Assembly (NCBI GenBank): GCA_002415085.1
Contig: DIBV01000006.1
Span: forward strand, 378,684-442,683
Direction: 5' to 3'
Length of the DNA: 64,000 bases
Source of the DNA: Arsukibacterium sp. UBA5043
Lineage (GTDB): Bacteria > Pseudomonadota > Gammaproteobacteria > Enterobacterales > Alteromonadaceae
Shown here: positions 19,807-31,141 of the stretch, one piece after another
Numbering within the stretch: the stretch's first letter is position 1
How the letters are laid out: each line of letters opens with the position of its first letter
The notes under the pieces: model-generated
What the model was told of the DNA's origin: nothing
What the model saw: the letters and a program-made list of their open reading frames with translations, nothing else
The model's database searches: none
Translations under genes and position numbers: made by a program

Positions 19807-20460
19807 TTAGCTCTGATAGAGTCGATGTTGCTGTATATAGTTCAGTACTGATGGCGCAAGTTCGCTGATATTTTGCTGGTTTTGGGCAAGCGCTTCGCGG
19901 ATAGCGGTGGCACTGGGGCTGAAATTGGGATTATTCAGTTCGATTATTTTGCCATGAGTATACTGTCGTAAAGCAGACGGTGCGGCAGCATATTGCTTTA
20001 GCAACGCAGGTGCGTCACCGTCCATACGACTGTACCCCGGGCGCTGGCACACGATCAGATGACTCAGCTCAAGAATACGCTGCCAGTGATACCAGCTGGT
20101 GAAATAGCAAAGCGAGTCCATGCCTATCACAAACGCCAGGGTACTTGCCGGCATGCTTTGTTTCAGTAGTGACAGACTGTCGGCGGTATAGGAGGCACTA
20201 TCGCGGTTTAGCTCCAGCGGTTGCAACAGCATTGCAGGCTCATCTGCTATTGCCAGTTCCACCATTGTCGCACGCTGTTGCGCGCTCACTCCCGGACTGG
20301 CGCGGTGGGGTGGCATATGACATGGCATAAACTGCAGTTGGTCCAGCGCGCAGTGCTCCAGTACATAGCGGGCGCAGGCCAGATGTCCCTGGTGTACCGG
20401 GTCAAAGGTACCGCCAAAAACACCGATTAACGGCCGGGAGCTGGGGTTGCTGCTACTCAT
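19807..20460 (-). CDS. nadD: Nicotinate-nucleotide adenylyltransferase NadD
   Basis: Adenylates nicotinate mononucleotide in NAD synthesis. 217 residues; GVFGGTFDPVHQGHL nucleotide-binding motif at the N-terminus and SPSATAIREAL near the C-terminus. Overlaps holA by 8 nt. Confidence 0.96.
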   Translation of the reverse strand: MSSSNPSSRPLIGVFGGTFDPVHQGHLACARYVLEHCALDQLQFMPCHMPPHRASPGVSAQQRATMVELAIADEPAMLLQPLELNRDSASYTADSLSLLKQSMPASTLAFVIGMDSLCYFTSWYHWQRILELSHLIVCQRPGYSRMDGDAPALLKQYAAAPSALRQYTHGKIIELNNPNFSPSATAIREALAQNQQNISELAPSVLNYIQQHRLYQS

Positions 20461-21496
20461 TATGATGCTGTTGCAAGCTGTAAGTCCGGGGCACGGGTTT
20501 GATAAACAAACACACCAGGTGGCTCAGCGCGGTGGTAATATCAGCCAGCTGACCGCCCTTATACAAGCGGTCAAATGCAGCCAATTCTTGCAATAAGTAA
20601 TCCAGATAATTTAACGACAACCGTTGCAATGCCTGTTGATATAACGGCTGGCGTTTCGGCCAGATAGCCAGTTGTTTAAAACTCTGGGCTGGGGCAATAC
20701 CTTGTTGCTGATGGTGTTGCAATTGCTGCAGTTGTTGCAGGTCTTTTTGCAACTGCCAGATAATAATAGCGGGCTCTATATCTTGCTGCAGTAAGCGATA
20801 TAGCCGGTGCATTGCCTGTTGGCCCTCGCCGGCAAGAATCGCATCGCCCAGTTGAAATACGGTAAAGGTGGAGTGGTCAGCTAAAAAATCTGCCAGCGCA
20901 TCGGCATCAACCATTCGGTTGGGATGGGTTAATGCCAGCTTTTCCAGTTCCTGGCGTGCCGCCAGCAGATTGCCGGCACTGTGGTGTTGCAACAGACTGA
21001 ATGCATCTGCTGTCAATTGCAAACTAAGGGTTCTGGCACGCTGCTGCAGCCATTGTCTGGCCTGGCGGTCGTCCAGCGGATAAATCGCAACTTGTACTCC
21101 AACCTGTTGTAATTGCTTAAACCACGCCAGTTTGCTTACCTCGCCAAACCCGCGCTGGCCATGTAATACCAGAACAATATCCGCCGACAACGAATGCGCC
21201 AACTGTTTTAGCTGGTCGCTGGCGGCAGGCGTGAGTTTCTGAGAAAGTTCCAGTTCAATCAGCCTTTTCGCTGAAAATAGCGACATGGCGCCTAGTTCAT
21301 TATGCAATTGCGCCCAGTCAAACTGGCTATCCAGGGTAAAACTCAGTCGCTCGTCAAAGCCTTGTTCTTTGGCTGCCTGGCGCAGGGCATCAATGGCTTC
21401 GAGCTTTTGTAACGGTTCCTCGCCAAATATCAGATAACATGCCGCTAACCCTTGCGAAAGCTGGGAGGTCAGCTGGTTAGCATACAACTTTTGCAT
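20453..21496 (-). CDS. holA: DNA polymerase III delta subunit HolA
   Basis: Clamp-loader subunit that opens the beta clamp. 347 residues, the family length. Recognised from the N-terminal YLIFGEEPLQKLEAIDALR motif, the LGAMSLFSAKRLIELEL segment, and the position between lptE and nadD. Starts on the last base of lptE and overlaps nadD by 8 nt. Confidence 0.93.
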   Translation of the reverse strand: MQKLYANQLTSQLSQGLAACYLIFGEEPLQKLEAIDALRQAAKEQGFDERLSFTLDSQFDWAQLHNELGAMSLFSAKRLIELELSQKLTPAASDQLKQLAHSLSADIVLVLHGQRGFGEVSKLAWFKQLQQVGVQVAIYPLDDRQARQWLQQRARTLSLQLTADAFSLLQHHSAGNLLAARQELEKLALTHPNRMVDADALADFLADHSTFTVFQLGDAILAGEGQQAMHRLYRLLQQDIEPAIIIWQLQKDLQQLQQLQHHQQQGIAPAQSFKQLAIWPKRQPLYQQALQRLSLNYLDYLLQELAAFDRLYKGGQLADITTALSHLVCLFIKPVPRTYSLQQHHNE

Positions 21497-21969
21497 CAGT
21501 CTAACCGGGCCAGCTGCCGGATAATTCGATTTGCAGCCTGCTGCCGTAGTTCGCTAAGTAATAAATCCAGTTCACGCGCTTTGGCCAGGGCTTGATTCGG
21601 ATCGTCCTGATAATCCCGATACAGTTCAAATTGATTAAACGCCGCCTCGCTGCCGGGCATAATCAAATAGTAGCTCACCTTGTAAATCAGCTCATATTCC
21701 GCGACCTGACCGCTCGGGAACAGCGATAACGTTCGCCGCTCCAGGGTATCACTTACCAGTTGAATGGTTGGGGCGTCAGCTTGCATACTGTCCAGTAACT
21801 GCACGCTGTTCTGACGCAATCGTTGATTTAACAGCTCAGCCAGTTGCGAATGTGCTTCACTTTGCACATAAATAGCCGGAAACTGACTCAGTGGTAAATT
21901 GCCACGTAAATGAAAACCGCAGCTACTGAGCATAAAAGCCAGCGCAATGACGATCGCAGCTCTGGCCAT
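21496..21969 (-). CDS. lptE: LPS-assembly lipoprotein LptE
   Basis: Outer-membrane lipoprotein that plugs LptD. About 157 residues; signal peptide MARAAIVIALAFMLSSC (lipobox LSSC, Cys 17), then GFHLRGNLPLS, the standard LptE mature start. ATG at 21969 is preferred over a TTG at 21978 that overlaps leuS. Confidence 0.92.
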   Translation of the reverse strand: MARAAIVIALAFMLSSCGFHLRGNLPLSQFPAIYVQSEAHSQLAELLNQRLRQNSVQLLDSMQADAPTIQLVSDTLERRTLSLFPSGQVAEYELIYKVSYYLIMPGSEAAFNQFELYRDYQDDPNQALAKARELDLLLSELRQQAANRIIRQLARLD

Positions 21970-21970
21970 A

Positions 21971-24559
21971 TCAGCCAACCACCAGATTCAGCAGTTTGCC
22001 TGGTACGTAGATGACCTTGCGCACAGTAACACCTTCCAGAAAACGCTGAACATTCTCTTCCTGCATCGCAATATCAAGCACCTGTTGCTGCACGGCCGCG
22101 GCCTGTACGGTAACTTTAGCCCTTACTTTACCGTTTATCTGCACCACCACCAGCTTTTCATCTTCTATCATGGCCTGCTCGTCAACCCGTGGCCATGGCG
22201 TTTGTTCTATACCCTGGTTCTGGCCCATCTGAGCCCATAAATACTGGGCAACATGCGGCGTTATCGGATTTAACAATTGCAGCAACGCCAGCACAGCTTC
22301 GTGCATCACTGCTTTATCCTGTAAGGTTTCCAGAGGGGCCCGTTGCAGTTTATTACTGAGTTCCATAATGGCGGCTATTGCCGTATTAAAGGTGTAACGC
22401 CGGCCAATGTCATCACTGACTTTAAAGATGGTTTTGTGTAATTCACGACGCAAGGCTTTTTGCTCGCCGTTCAGCGCGCTGATGTCCAGCACACCTGGTG
22501 CGCCAGCGGCTTTTACGTCATTTACCAGAGTATAAACCCGCTTAATAAAACGGTGCGCGCCTTCTACAGCAGAATCAGACCATTCCAGGGTTTGCTCTGG
22601 CGGGGCGGTAAACATCATAAACAGGCGCACGGTATCGGCGCCATACTGGTTAATGACCTGCTGCGGATCAATACCATTATTTTTCGATTTAGACATTTTG
22701 CTCATGCCTGCCGACAGCACGCTCTGACCATCGCTTTGCAAAATAGCCTGGGTTATCCGGCCTTTATCGTCGCGCTCAACACTGACATCCTGTGGTGATA
22801 ACCACTGCTTGCCACCGTTTTCAGTTTCGCGGTAAAACGTCTCTGCCAGCACCATGCCCTGACATAATAAGCGCTTAAACGGTTCGTCACATTGCACCAG
22901 GCCAACATCACGCAGCAACTTGTGGAAAAACCGGGCGTATAACAGGTGTAAAATAGCGTGCTCAATCCCGCCAATATATTGGTCTACCGGCAGCCAGTAA
23001 TTGGCTTTTGCCGGATCCAGCATCGCTTTATCGTGATCCGGGCTGCAGTAGCGGGCATAGTACCAGCTTGATTCCATAAAGGTGTCAAAGGTATCGGTTT
23101 CATGAAAAGCGGGCGCGCCGTTATATTCGGTTTTTGCCCATTGGGGATCCGCTTTAATCGGCGAGGTGACACCGTCCATGACCACATCTTCGGGCAACCG
23201 TACGGGTAATTGATCTTCTGGCACCGGCACAACCGAGCCATCAGCCAGGTTGAGCATCGGGATGGGAGTACCCCAGTAGCGCTGACGCGATACGCCCCAG
23301 TCCCGCAACCGGTAATTTACTTTAACTTCGCCCTTGTTCAGGCTGGCCAGCCTGTCAGCAATAGCCTTAAAGGCCGCAGCAAAATCCAGGCCGTCAAATT
23401 CAGCCGAATTAATCAGGGTGCCTTTCTCGGTGTAGGCTGCCTGAGTTAAGTCGGCGCCTTCGCCGCTGCTGGCCGCCACAACCTGTTTAATCTTCAGGCC
23501 ATATTTTGAGGCGAATTCATAATCACGCTGATCATGGCCTGGCACTGCCATCACCGCACCTGAGCCATAATCCATTAGCACAAAATTGGCCACCCAGACC
23601 GGCAACTGTTCGCCAGTTAGCGGGTGAATAGCAAATATGCCGGTGGCACAGCCTTTTTTCTCCATAGTGGCCAATTCTGCTTCGGCCAGCTTGCCGCCCT
23701 TGCAGTCTTCGATAAAGGCGGCCAGTTGCGGATTGGTAGCGGCAGCTTGACGTGCCAACGGGTGCTGGGCAGCCACTGCCAGATAGGTTACGCCGTACAG
23801 GGTATCGGGGCGGGTGGTATACACTTCCAGTTCGCTGGTCTCGGCTGCCGCCACATCAAAGCGGATATTGACGCCTTCAGAACGACCAATCCAGTTTTTC
23901 TGCATGGTGCGAACCTGCTCTGGCCATTCGGTAAGCTGCTCTAAGTCTGCCAGCAGTTCTTCGGCATACGCCGTAATTTTAATAAACCACTGAGCCAGTT
24001 CACGTTGCTCTACCACCGCACCTGAACGCCAGCCGCGACCGTCAATAACCTGCTCGTTTGCCAGCACGCACTGGTCAACCGGATCCCAGTTAACGGTAGC
24101 CATTTTCTTATAAACCAGGCCTTTCTCGTACAACTTGGTGAAAAACCATTGCTCCCAGCGATAGTAGTCAGGTTTGCAGGTCGCCACTTCCCGGCTCCAG
24201 TCGTAACCAAAACCGAGCCGTTTCAGCTGATTTTTCATGTAATCAATATTTTCGTATGTCCACTTCGCAGGGGCGGTTTTATGGTTAATGGCCGCATTTT
24301 CAGCTGGCAAACCAAACGCATCCCAGCCCATCGGTTGCATCACGTTTTTGCCCTGCATCCGTTGAAAACGGCTAACCACATCGCCAATAGTGTAATTACG
24401 GACATGACCCATGTGTAAGCGCCCGCTGGGGTAGGGGAACATTGACAGGCAATAAAACTTTTCTTTGCTGGGATCTTCCGTCACTTTAAAGGTGTCATCT
24501 GCTTCCCATTGTTGTTGCAAAGCGGTTTCAATTTGCTGCGGGTCATATTGTTGTTGCAT
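21971..24559 (-). CDS. leuS: Leucyl-tRNA synthetase
   Basis: Class I aminoacyl-tRNA synthetase, 862 residues. HIGH motif as [15 protein letters not shown] (about 42-56), KMSKS at about residue 620 ([12 protein letters not shown]), CP1 editing domain between them ([15 protein letters not shown]). First gene of the minus-strand leuS-lptE-holA-nadD-rsfS-rlmH-mrdA-rodA-rlpA-dacA run. Confidence 0.98.
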   Translation of the reverse strand: MQQQYDPQQIETALQQQWEADDTFKVTEDPSKEKFYCLSMFPYPSGRLHMGHVRNYTIGDVVSRFQRMQGKNVMQPMGWDAFGLPAENAAINHKTAPAKWTYENIDYMKNQLKRLGFGYDWSREVATCKPDYYRWEQWFFTKLYEKGLVYKKMATVNWDPVDQCVLANEQVIDGRGWRSGAVVEQRELAQWFIKITAYAEELLADLEQLTEWPEQVRTMQKNWIGRSEGVNIRFDVAAAETSELEVYTTRPDTLYGVTYLAVAAQHPLARQAAATNPQLAAFIEDCKGGKLAEAELATMEKKGCATGIFAIHPLTGEQLPVWVANFVLMDYGSGAVMAVPGHDQRDYEFASKYGLKIKQVVAASSGEGADLTQAAYTEKGTLINSAEFDGLDFAAAFKAIADRLASLNKGEVKVNYRLRDWGVSRQRYWGTPIPMLNLADGSVVPVPEDQLPVRLPEDVVMDGVTSPIKADPQWAKTEYNGAPAFHETDTFDTFMESSWYYARYCSPDHDKAMLDPAKANYWLPVDQYIGGIEHAILHLLYARFFHKLLRDVGLVQCDEPFKRLLCQGMVLAETFYRETENGGKQWLSPQDVSVERDDKGRITQAILQSDGQSVLSAGMSKMSKSKNNGIDPQQVINQYGADTVRLFMMFTAPPEQTLEWSDSAVEGAHRFIKRVYTLVNDVKAAGAPGVLDISALNGEQKALRRELHKTIFKVSDDIGRRYTFNTAIAAIMELSNKLQRAPLETLQDKAVMHEAVLALLQLLNPITPHVAQYLWAQMGQNQGIEQTPWPRVDEQAMIEDEKLVVVQINGKVRAKVTVQAAAVQQQVLDIAMQEENVQRFLEGVTVRKVIYVPGKLLNLVVG

Positions 24560-24692
24560 TTACATCATCCACGAATAAGTTCTGGCAGGGCCGGCAATGC
24601 CGGGAAAAGTGGCTATAGCATACCGCAGCGCGGTTTTGACAACAATAAGCAAGCGCGTTGTCTATACTAGGAAAAAGCAGCAAGGAGTCAAT

Positions 24693-25181
24693 ATGAGTGA
24701 TTTTAATAAGAAATATCAAAAATGGTTAGCTGACTTTAACCAGAATTTGCAGCAAAACCCGAACAATTACGATAATCAGCTGGTTAAGTTTATTGATACC
24801 TTAAAACATTACCTGCAAGCGGGTAAAGATCTCAGCGCTTACGAAACCCGTCTGTTTATTGAAACGCTGAAACGCCAGTGGCATGAACAACAGCAAGGTG
24901 AGGTGAAAAATGCTGAGTCAGCCTCGGAGGCGCCGTCGTTATGGCCAGAGGCATTATGGCAGGAACTAAGCGGTATCACTGATAAAACCCAGCTGGAATG
25001 GCAGGAACTGGCTCAGGACTTTAAACATCAGGGCGTGTATTTCCAAGGCGAAATGGTGGGGATGGGCCGCTATCGCTGCAGCAACTGTTATCAGCATATA
25101 GATTACACCCATCCTGGTGAATTGCTACCCTGTAGCCATTGTGGCGCAGTGCAGTTTTACCGGGAAGGTTTGCCGGTTTAA
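24693..25181 (+). CDS. Zinc-ribbon protein, YbeL/DUF1451 family
   Basis: About 162 residues from ATG 24693 with AAGGAG 5 nt upstream. The N-terminal two thirds is helical and charged; the C-terminus is a CxxC...CxxC zinc ribbon (CSNCYQHIDY, PCSHCGAVQFYREGLPV). YbeL lies next to leuS in E. coli as here. Function unknown. Upstream, TTGACA (24636) and TATACT (24663) are present but 21 nt apart. Confidence 0.88.
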   Translation: MSDFNKKYQKWLADFNQNLQQNPNNYDNQLVKFIDTLKHYLQAGKDLSAYETRLFIETLKRQWHEQQQGEVKNAESASEAPSLWPEALWQELSGITDKTQLEWQELAQDFKHQGVYFQGEMVGMGRYRCSNCYQHIDYTHPGELLPCSHCGAVQFYREGLPV

Positions 25182-25492
25182 TCGACAGCATGCAGGAAGA
25201 GCCGCAGCAGAGCAAAATTGTTAAAACCTAGATTTTATTGGCTTGCAAGCCAGCTAAACGTTGTTTTAGCTGGTTTTGTCGCGTTAGAAACCTTATAATG
25301 CTCGCTGTTTTTTCAGGCTTGTATAAAAAACAATCAATGAGGTAAGGCTGTTGTAACTCCCGGAACCACAAATAGATTGCAAATAAAGTTCGGGGCGCAT
25401 AGCGAAAGATGCTGCCTGGGTAAATCACTTTAAACGCAGTTTATACATTGCGTCTGTGCTGAATGTCGTAAAATAATTTGTTGGACATCTAA
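25182..25492 (+). other. Intergenic region before the SulP gene
   Basis: 311 bp. It holds a terminator at 25250-25277 and then about 210 bp of AT-rich sequence with no clear promoter hexamers. A 66-codon minus-strand reading frame here (25228-25428) covers the terminator and shows no family character. Confidence 0.5.
25250..25277 (+). terminator. Rho-independent terminator after the zinc-ribbon gene
   Basis: 9-bp stem CCAGCTAAA/TTTAGCTGG, 6-nt loop, then TTTT. 69 nt after the stop codon. Confidence 0.8.
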
Positions 25493-26977
25493 ATGATTAA
25501 TAACGTGAAACAGAACTGGTTCTCTAATATCAGAGGAGACGTTCTGTCTGCTATTGTGGTAGCACTTGCCCTAATTCCTGAAGCCATAGCGTTCTCTATT
25601 ATTGCCGGGGTTGACCCTAAAGTCGGCTTGTATGCTTCTTTTGCTATTTGTTTGATCATCGCCTTCGTTGGCGCCCGGCCGGCGATGATTTCAGCCGCTA
25701 CCGGCGCAATGGCGCTGTTAATGATAACCCTGGTGAAAAACCAAGGCCTGGAATATCTGCTGGCGGCAACCCTATTGTGTGGTGTTATTCAGATTGTTTT
25801 TGGCTTATTTAAGCTAGGCGACTTAATGCGCTTTGTCTCGCGCTCTGTGGTTACCGGCTTTGTCAATGCGCTGGCTATTCTGATTTTTATGGCTCAGCTA
25901 CCTGAATTAAGTGGCAGCTATGGCACGGCAACCGTATATGGTATGACGGCATTGGGGTTAGCCATAATCTATTTATTTCCCTATATCACTAAAGCAGTGC
26001 CATCACCGCTGGTGTGCATCATAGTGCTTACGGCATTGGCCTTATATTTTGGCATGGATATCCGCACCGTGGCCGATATGGGCGAGTTGCCAGACAGCCT
26101 GCCGATTTTTCTGTGGCCAGACGTACCGCTGAATTTTACCACCCTGCAAATCATCTTCCCTTATTCTTTAGCGTTGGCAGTGGTGGGGTTACTAGAATCA
26201 CTAATGACCGCCACTATTGTAGATGATTTAACCGACACCAGTAGCGATAAAAACCGCGAATGTGTCGGCCAGGGTGTCGCCAACATTGGCTCAGGTTTAA
26301 TTGGAGGTATGGCCGGTTGTGCGATGATTGGTCAGTCGATTATCAATGTCAAATCAGGCGGCCGCACCCGTTTATCGACCTTGCTTGCCGGGGTGTTTTT
26401 ACTGATGTTGATCGTTTTTGTCAGTGATTACGTCGGTCTGATCCCAATGGCTGCGCTGGTCGCCATTATGATTATGGTATCGATTGGTACCTTTAGCTGG
26501 TCTTCCGTTAAAGACTTACGCAAAAACCCGAAAAGCTCGTCAGTAGTGATGATCATGACCGTTATCGTGGTAGTGGCGACCCACAATCTGGCTTATGGTG
26601 TACTGGTCGGGGTGTTATTAAGTGCGCTGTTCTTTGCCAATAAAGTGGGCCAGATTTTGTATATTGGTTCTACCCTGTCGGCCAATGGTCATCAACGTGA
26701 ATACACGGTTGTCGGCCAGGTATTTTTCACCTCGGCAGAGCAGTTTATTGGCGCCTTTGATTTTAAGGAAGCGGTTGAGAAAGTGAAAATTGATTTAAAC
26801 CGGGCGCACTTCTGGGATATCACCGCCATTAGTTCTCTGGATAAAGTGGTGTTGAAATTCCGCCGCGAAGGCACTGAAGTGGAATTAACGGGTCTGAATG
26901 AAGCCAGCGCCACTCTGGTCGATAAGTTTGCGGTGCACAATCAACCCGATGCAGTAGAAAAGTTGATGGGACATTGA
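25493..26977 (+). CDS. SulP family anion transporter with STAS domain
   Basis: Inner-membrane anion carrier, 494 residues. About 11-12 membrane segments; family motifs [26 protein letters not shown] and [12 protein letters not shown] at the N-terminal core and a C-terminal STAS domain (about 400-490; [17 protein letters not shown]). The substrate could be sulfate or bicarbonate; the sequence alone does not decide. Followed 64 nt later by a universal stress protein gene, probably one transcript. Confidence 0.92.
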   Translation: MINNVKQNWFSNIRGDVLSAIVVALALIPEAIAFSIIAGVDPKVGLYASFAICLIIAFVGARPAMISAATGAMALLMITLVKNQGLEYLLAATLLCGVIQIVFGLFKLGDLMRFVSRSVVTGFVNALAILIFMAQLPELSGSYGTATVYGMTALGLAIIYLFPYITKAVPSPLVCIIVLTALALYFGMDIRTVADMGELPDSLPIFLWPDVPLNFTTLQIIFPYSLALAVVGLLESLMTATIVDDLTDTSSDKNRECVGQGVANIGSGLIGGMAGCAMIGQSIINVKSGGRTRLSTLLAGVFLLMLIVFVSDYVGLIPMAALVAIMIMVSIGTFSWSSVKDLRKNPKSSSVVMIMTVIVVVATHNLAYGVLVGVLLSALFFANKVGQILYIGSTLSANGHQREYTVVGQVFFTSAEQFIGAFDFKEAVEKVKIDLNRAHFWDITAISSLDKVVLKFRREGTEVELTGLNEASATLVDKFAVHNQPDAVEKLMGH

Positions 26978-27041
26978 TCTCAGGTAAGGTTATTAACATT
27001 AGTGCGGGCTAAATTGCTGCAGGCAACAGGAGATAAAAACA

Positions 27042-27896
27042 ATGACTAAAAAAGTAATGGCGTGTATTGATGCCTCACCTTATGCCGAAGCTGTATGTGA
27101 TTATGCCGTCTGGGCCGCTAACCGTTTGTCGGTGCCGATGGCCGTTATTCATGTGCTAGACAAAGCACAGCATACCCATACTCCGGATTTAAGTGGCAGT
27201 ATTGGCCTTGGCTCGCAGGAGGTATTGTTACAACAGTTAGCCGAACTGGATGAAAAACATGGCAAGCTGGCGCTGGAGCGTGGCCGCCTGATGCTGGATG
27301 CAGCGAAAAGCCGGGCCGAGCAGGCCGGGGTAGATGCTGTTGATGAACGGCTGCGCCACGGCACTCTGGTCGAAACCCTGGTTGAACTGGAAGAGGAAAC
27401 CCGGCTTCTGATATTGGGCAAGCGCGGCTTTAGTAGTGCCGACGCCCATGGTCACCTGGGGTTGCATGTTGAGCGGGTTATTCGCAGCGTACATAAACCC
27501 ATTCTGTTAACCCAGCAAAGTTACAAAGCACCGCAACGCATTATGCTGGCCTATGATGGCAGCGCCACGGCGCTGAAAGGTTTGGAGATGCTGGCTGCCA
27601 GTCCGTTGGGTAAGGGGTTACCTGTGCATCTGGTGATGGCAGGCGCCAATATTGAGGCCGCGCAGCAGCAGATGGAAACCGCAGCACAAATTCTGCGTAA
27701 TGCCGGTTTTGATACCAGGGTTGCTATAGTGGGAGGCGAACCAGAAGAGGTATTAAACCAATACCAGCAAGAGCATCATATTGACCTGATGGTGATGGGC
27801 GCTTACGGCCATTCCCGTATTCGTCAGTTCATTGTGGGCAGTACCACTACTGCTATGATTAGCAAGGCAAAGTGTTCCCTACTGATCCTTCGCTGA
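27042..27896 (+). CDS. Tandem universal stress protein
   Basis: 284 residues with two Usp domains (about 1-150 and 160-284). The second keeps the ATP-loop G-x2-G-x9-G-S (GAYGHSRIRQFIVGS); the first is altered (LGKRGFSSADAHGHLGLHVERV), as often seen in UspE-type fusions. It probably senses energy or ion stress with the upstream SulP carrier, but no direct role can be read from the sequence. SD AGGAG lies upstream; a terminator follows 11 nt after the stop. Confidence 0.9.
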   Translation: MTKKVMACIDASPYAEAVCDYAVWAANRLSVPMAVIHVLDKAQHTHTPDLSGSIGLGSQEVLLQQLAELDEKHGKLALERGRLMLDAAKSRAEQAGVDAVDERLRHGTLVETLVELEEETRLLILGKRGFSSADAHGHLGLHVERVIRSVHKPILLTQQSYKAPQRIMLAYDGSATALKGLEMLAASPLGKGLPVHLVMAGANIEAAQQQMETAAQILRNAGFDTRVAIVGGEPEEVLNQYQQEHHIDLMVMGAYGHSRIRQFIVGSTTTAMISKAKCSLLILR

Positions 27897-27907
27897 CAGA
27901 CAACATG

Positions 27908-27932
27908 CCCGGCTAATCCCCGGGTTTTTTTT
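27908..27932 (+). terminator. Rho-independent terminator after the usp gene
   Basis: 5-bp GC stem CCCGG/CCGGG, 7-nt loop, followed by eight T's. Confidence 0.8.
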
Positions 27933-28041
27933 CGAATGCGCAACGTGATGCCTGGTGCTTTAACGTTTTTAAAAATCAATATTCAAAAAGTGGTGTGGTG
28001 TCTGCCACATCTTATGCTGTTACGTAACTGAGGATAGAAGT

Positions 28042-29469
28042 GTGAGACAGTGGCTGCTGTGTCTGATAGTTTGTGCTGTGTTTTCTCCGGCGGCGCTTGC
28101 CGTCACCGGCGATCTTAATTTAACCCTGTCTCCGGTGGGTATTATTTCGCTGGTCGTGTTTGTACTGGCCTATGTGCTGGTAATGGCAGAGGAAAAACTC
28201 CACCTGCGTAAATCCAAACCGGTGCTGGTTGCCGCCGGGATTATCTGGGCCCTGGTCGCCTGGCGTTATATGCAGGACGATCTTAGCGGCGTTACCGCCG
28301 ATGCGTTTCGCCATACTCTGCTTGAATTTGCCGAACTGATGTTATTCTTACTGGTGGCAATGACCTATATCAATGCCCTGGAAGAGCGGCGTTTGTTTGA
28401 TTCCTTGCGTGCCTGGTTAATCCGCAAAGGTTTCAGCTATCGCAGCTTGTTCTGGATCAGTGGTGTGCTGGCGTTTGTGATTTCATCTTTTGCAAATAAT
28501 ATGACCACGGCCATGTTGATGTGTGCGGTGGTGATGAAAGTGGCCGAAGGTGACAAGCGCTTTATAAATCTTACCTGCGTCAATATCGTTATCGCTGCTA
28601 ATGCCGGCGGCGCTTTTATTCCGTTTGGCGATATTACCACCCTGATGGTATGGCAAGCCGGTATTATCACCTTTAACGAGTTTTTTACCTTGTTTATTCC
28701 GGCAGTCGTCAATTACCTGCTACCGGCAATTATTATGAGCTTTTTTGTCGAGCGCCGTTATCCGGCAGCACTGCAGGAAGATGTTGAACTAAAGCGCGGT
28801 GCCCTTCGAATTTTAACCTTGTTCCTGGCTACGATTGCATTGGCCGTGCTGTACCATTCCTGGCTGGATTTACCGCCGGTGCTTGGCATGATGACCGGTT
28901 TAGGCTTATTGCAGTTTTTTGGCTATTTTCTGCGCAAAACCTTACCGGGTTCGCTGGCGCGTAAGCGGGCAATGGCAGAACGGGAGGGCGATCAGGAGCG
29001 AATTCGCTCACTGGGCCAGATAGTTCCTTTTGATGTCTTTAACCGGATTGCCCGCGCCGAGTGGGATACCTTACTGTTTTTTTATGGCGTAGTGATGTGT
29101 GTGGGTGGGTTAGGGTATATCGGTTATCTGGAAATGTTATCGACCAGTTTATACGCCAATGGTAACCCGACGATTGCTAACGTGGTGCTGGGTTTAATGT
29201 CCTCGGTTATCGACAATATTCCGGTAATGTTTGCGGTATTGACCATGCAGCCGGATATGTCACATGGCCAGTGGCTGTTAATAACGCTGACTGCCGGGGT
29301 TGGCGGTAGTTTATTATCAATCGGTTCTGCTGCCGGGGTGGCACTGATGGGACAAGCCCGCGGTTACTACACCTTTATGGGGCACCTGAAATGGGCCCCG
29401 GTTATTTTGCTCGGTTACGTTGCCAGCGTCGCAACGCATTTATGGTTAAATGCGGCCAGCTTTACCTAG
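28042..29469 (+). CDS. nhaD: Sodium:proton antiporter NhaD
   Basis: Ion-transporter superfamily antiporter of the NhaD type, which extrudes sodium at alkaline pH in halophilic and marine gammaproteobacteria. 475 residues with an N-terminal signal-like helix and about 12 further membrane segments. Motifs SSFANNMTTAMLMCAVVMKVAEGD, NAGGAFIPFGDITTLMVW and SSVIDNIPVMFAVLTM are typical. Start is GTG at 28042 with GAGGA upstream. Confidence 0.92.
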   Translation: MRQWLLCLIVCAVFSPAALAVTGDLNLTLSPVGIISLVVFVLAYVLVMAEEKLHLRKSKPVLVAAGIIWALVAWRYMQDDLSGVTADAFRHTLLEFAELMLFLLVAMTYINALEERRLFDSLRAWLIRKGFSYRSLFWISGVLAFVISSFANNMTTAMLMCAVVMKVAEGDKRFINLTCVNIVIAANAGGAFIPFGDITTLMVWQAGIITFNEFFTLFIPAVVNYLLPAIIMSFFVERRYPAALQEDVELKRGALRILTLFLATIALAVLYHSWLDLPPVLGMMTGLGLLQFFGYFLRKTLPGSLARKRAMAEREGDQERIRSLGQIVPFDVFNRIARAEWDTLLFFYGVVMCVGGLGYIGYLEMLSTSLYANGNPTIANVVLGLMSSVIDNIPVMFAVLTMQPDMSHGQWLLITLTAGVGGSLLSIGSAAGVALMGQARGYYTFMGHLKWAPVILLGYVASVATHLWLNAASFT

Positions 29470-29644
29470 TTATCACTTTCTGACGTCTGATCTGCTGCGG
29501 TAGCATCAGGCGTCAGCCTTCCTGTTTATATTGAATACCTTAAGAGCTGCTACACTGTAATACACAGACTGACTGAACCTCTGTGGCTGTTAAGGTGTCT
29601 GCTGGTTAAGTTTAAGGTATCAGCTATTCGAATAAGGAGGTGTT

Positions 29645-31102
29645 ATGACCAAATTACACGATCAGGGTTTGCTGAAAGTTTCATCCTACTGGCAAGGTGA
29701 ATGGCATAAGGCCGATAACGAGTTTACTGTTACCAACCCGGCCAATGGTGAGGTCATTGGTAAAGTAGCCGATGCCACGGCTGCCGACGCCGAGAACGCG
29801 GTGGCGTCTGCCGATGCGGCTCTGGCTGACTGGGCAGCACGGCCTGCAGCCGGGCGCGCAACGTTACTGATGCGCTGGCAGCAATTAATGTTAGAGCATC
29901 AGGACGATTTAGGCCTGCTGTTAACCCTGGAGCAAGGTAAACCCTTAGCAGAAGCCAAGGGCGAAATTGCGTATGGTGCATCTTATCTGGAATGGTTTGC
30001 TGAAGAGGCCAAACGAGTGTACGGCGATACTATTCCCGCTAAAAGCAGTGACCAACGGATTATTGTGATAAAACAGCCGGTAGGCGTGGTTGCGGCGATT
30101 ACCCCCTGGAATTTCCCGAACGCGATGATCGCCCGTAAAGCCGCCGCGGCGCTGGCCGCAGGCTGTACCTTTGTGGTTAAACCTGCCCAACTTACTCCTT
30201 TATCGGCACTTGCCATGGCGGAACTGGCTGAACGAGCCGGGATCCCGGCCGGGGTATTTAATGTGGTGGTCAGTACCGATGCAAAAGCGATTGGTAAGGT
30301 ACTCACTGAAGATCCAAGAGTTGCTAAGTTTAGTTTTACCGGTTCCACCAAAATCGGTAAGCAACTGGCAAAACAGTGTGCCGGCACGGTCAAGCGGGTA
30401 TCACTGGAGCTGGGTGGCAATGCCCCGTTTCTCGTATTCGCCGACGCTGATCTGGATGCAGCAGTTGATGGCCTGATGGCGTCTAAGTTTCGCAATGCCG
30501 GCCAAACCTGTGTCTGCACTAACCGGGTGTTAGTCGCAGAGAATGTGCTGGACGAGTTTACGGCAAAGTTGCAGCAAGCCATCAGTAAGCTAAAAATAGG
30601 CGACGGTACGCACGACGAAGTAGACATAGGCCCGCTGATTAACACAGAGGCTTGTACCAAAGTCGATGAACTGATTAGTACTGCCGTAGCGCAAGGGGCA
30701 CAGCTAAAGTGCGGGGGTAAGCGGCAATCTGATAACAGCTTGTTTTATTTGCCGACAGTGCTGAGCAAAGTAACTAACCAGATGGATATTGCGCAGCAGG
30801 AGATATTTGGCCCGGTGGTTGCATTGCAAAGCTTTACTGATGAAACACAAGCAATACAACTGGCTAATGCTACCGAGTTTGGTTTAGCGGCCTATTTTTA
30901 CAGCCGTGATATTGGCCGGATCTGGCGGGTAGCCGAGGCATTACAATATGGCATGGTTGGCATCAATGAAGGCATGGTCTCTAACCCTACTGCACCCTTT
31001 GGCGGGGTTAAGCAATCTGGCTATGGCCGCGAAGGGTCTAAGTACGGCCTGGATGATTATATGGACATTAAATACCTGTGCCTGGGTGGTTTAGATAAGT
31101 GA
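29645..31102 (+). CDS. gabD: NAD(P)-dependent succinate-semialdehyde dehydrogenase
   Basis: Aldehyde dehydrogenase, 485 residues. [22 protein letters not shown] cofactor-binding motif, catalytic Glu in [14 protein letters not shown] and catalytic Cys in [13 protein letters not shown]. The double Cys and overall sequence match GabD-type enzymes (4-aminobutyrate breakdown). AAGGAGG is 5 nt before the ATG. No gabT or gabP is nearby, so a role as a general semialdehyde dehydrogenase is possible. Confidence 0.88.
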   Translation: MTKLHDQGLLKVSSYWQGEWHKADNEFTVTNPANGEVIGKVADATAADAENAVASADAALADWAARPAAGRATLLMRWQQLMLEHQDDLGLLLTLEQGKPLAEAKGEIAYGASYLEWFAEEAKRVYGDTIPAKSSDQRIIVIKQPVGVVAAITPWNFPNAMIARKAAAALAAGCTFVVKPAQLTPLSALAMAELAERAGIPAGVFNVVVSTDAKAIGKVLTEDPRVAKFSFTGSTKIGKQLAKQCAGTVKRVSLELGGNAPFLVFADADLDAAVDGLMASKFRNAGQTCVCTNRVLVAENVLDEFTAKLQQAISKLKIGDGTHDEVDIGPLINTEACTKVDELISTAVAQGAQLKCGGKRQSDNSLFYLPTVLSKVTNQMDIAQQEIFGPVVALQSFTDETQAIQLANATEFGLAAYFYSRDIGRIWRVAEALQYGMVGINEGMVSNPTAPFGGVKQSGYGREGSKYGLDDYMDIKYLCLGGLDK

Positions 31103-31141
31103 GCTGCCGCCCAACACTAAAATGGATTGCTAGTAAATGTC

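Noticed and set aside
24636-24668. TTGACA and TATACT upstream of the zinc-ribbon gene as a sigma70 promoter
   Set aside because: Both hexamers are good but lie 21 nt apart, too far for a standard promoter; a promoter may still be here but this pairing is not supported.
25228-25428. 66-codon minus-strand reading frame in the gap before the SulP gene
   Set aside because: It runs through the terminator hairpin at 25250-25277, has no ribosome site and no protein-like motif.
27933-28041. Possible sodium or other riboswitch upstream of nhaD
   Set aside because: No conserved pairing pattern recognised; the 109-bp region shows only weak, AT-rich hairpins.
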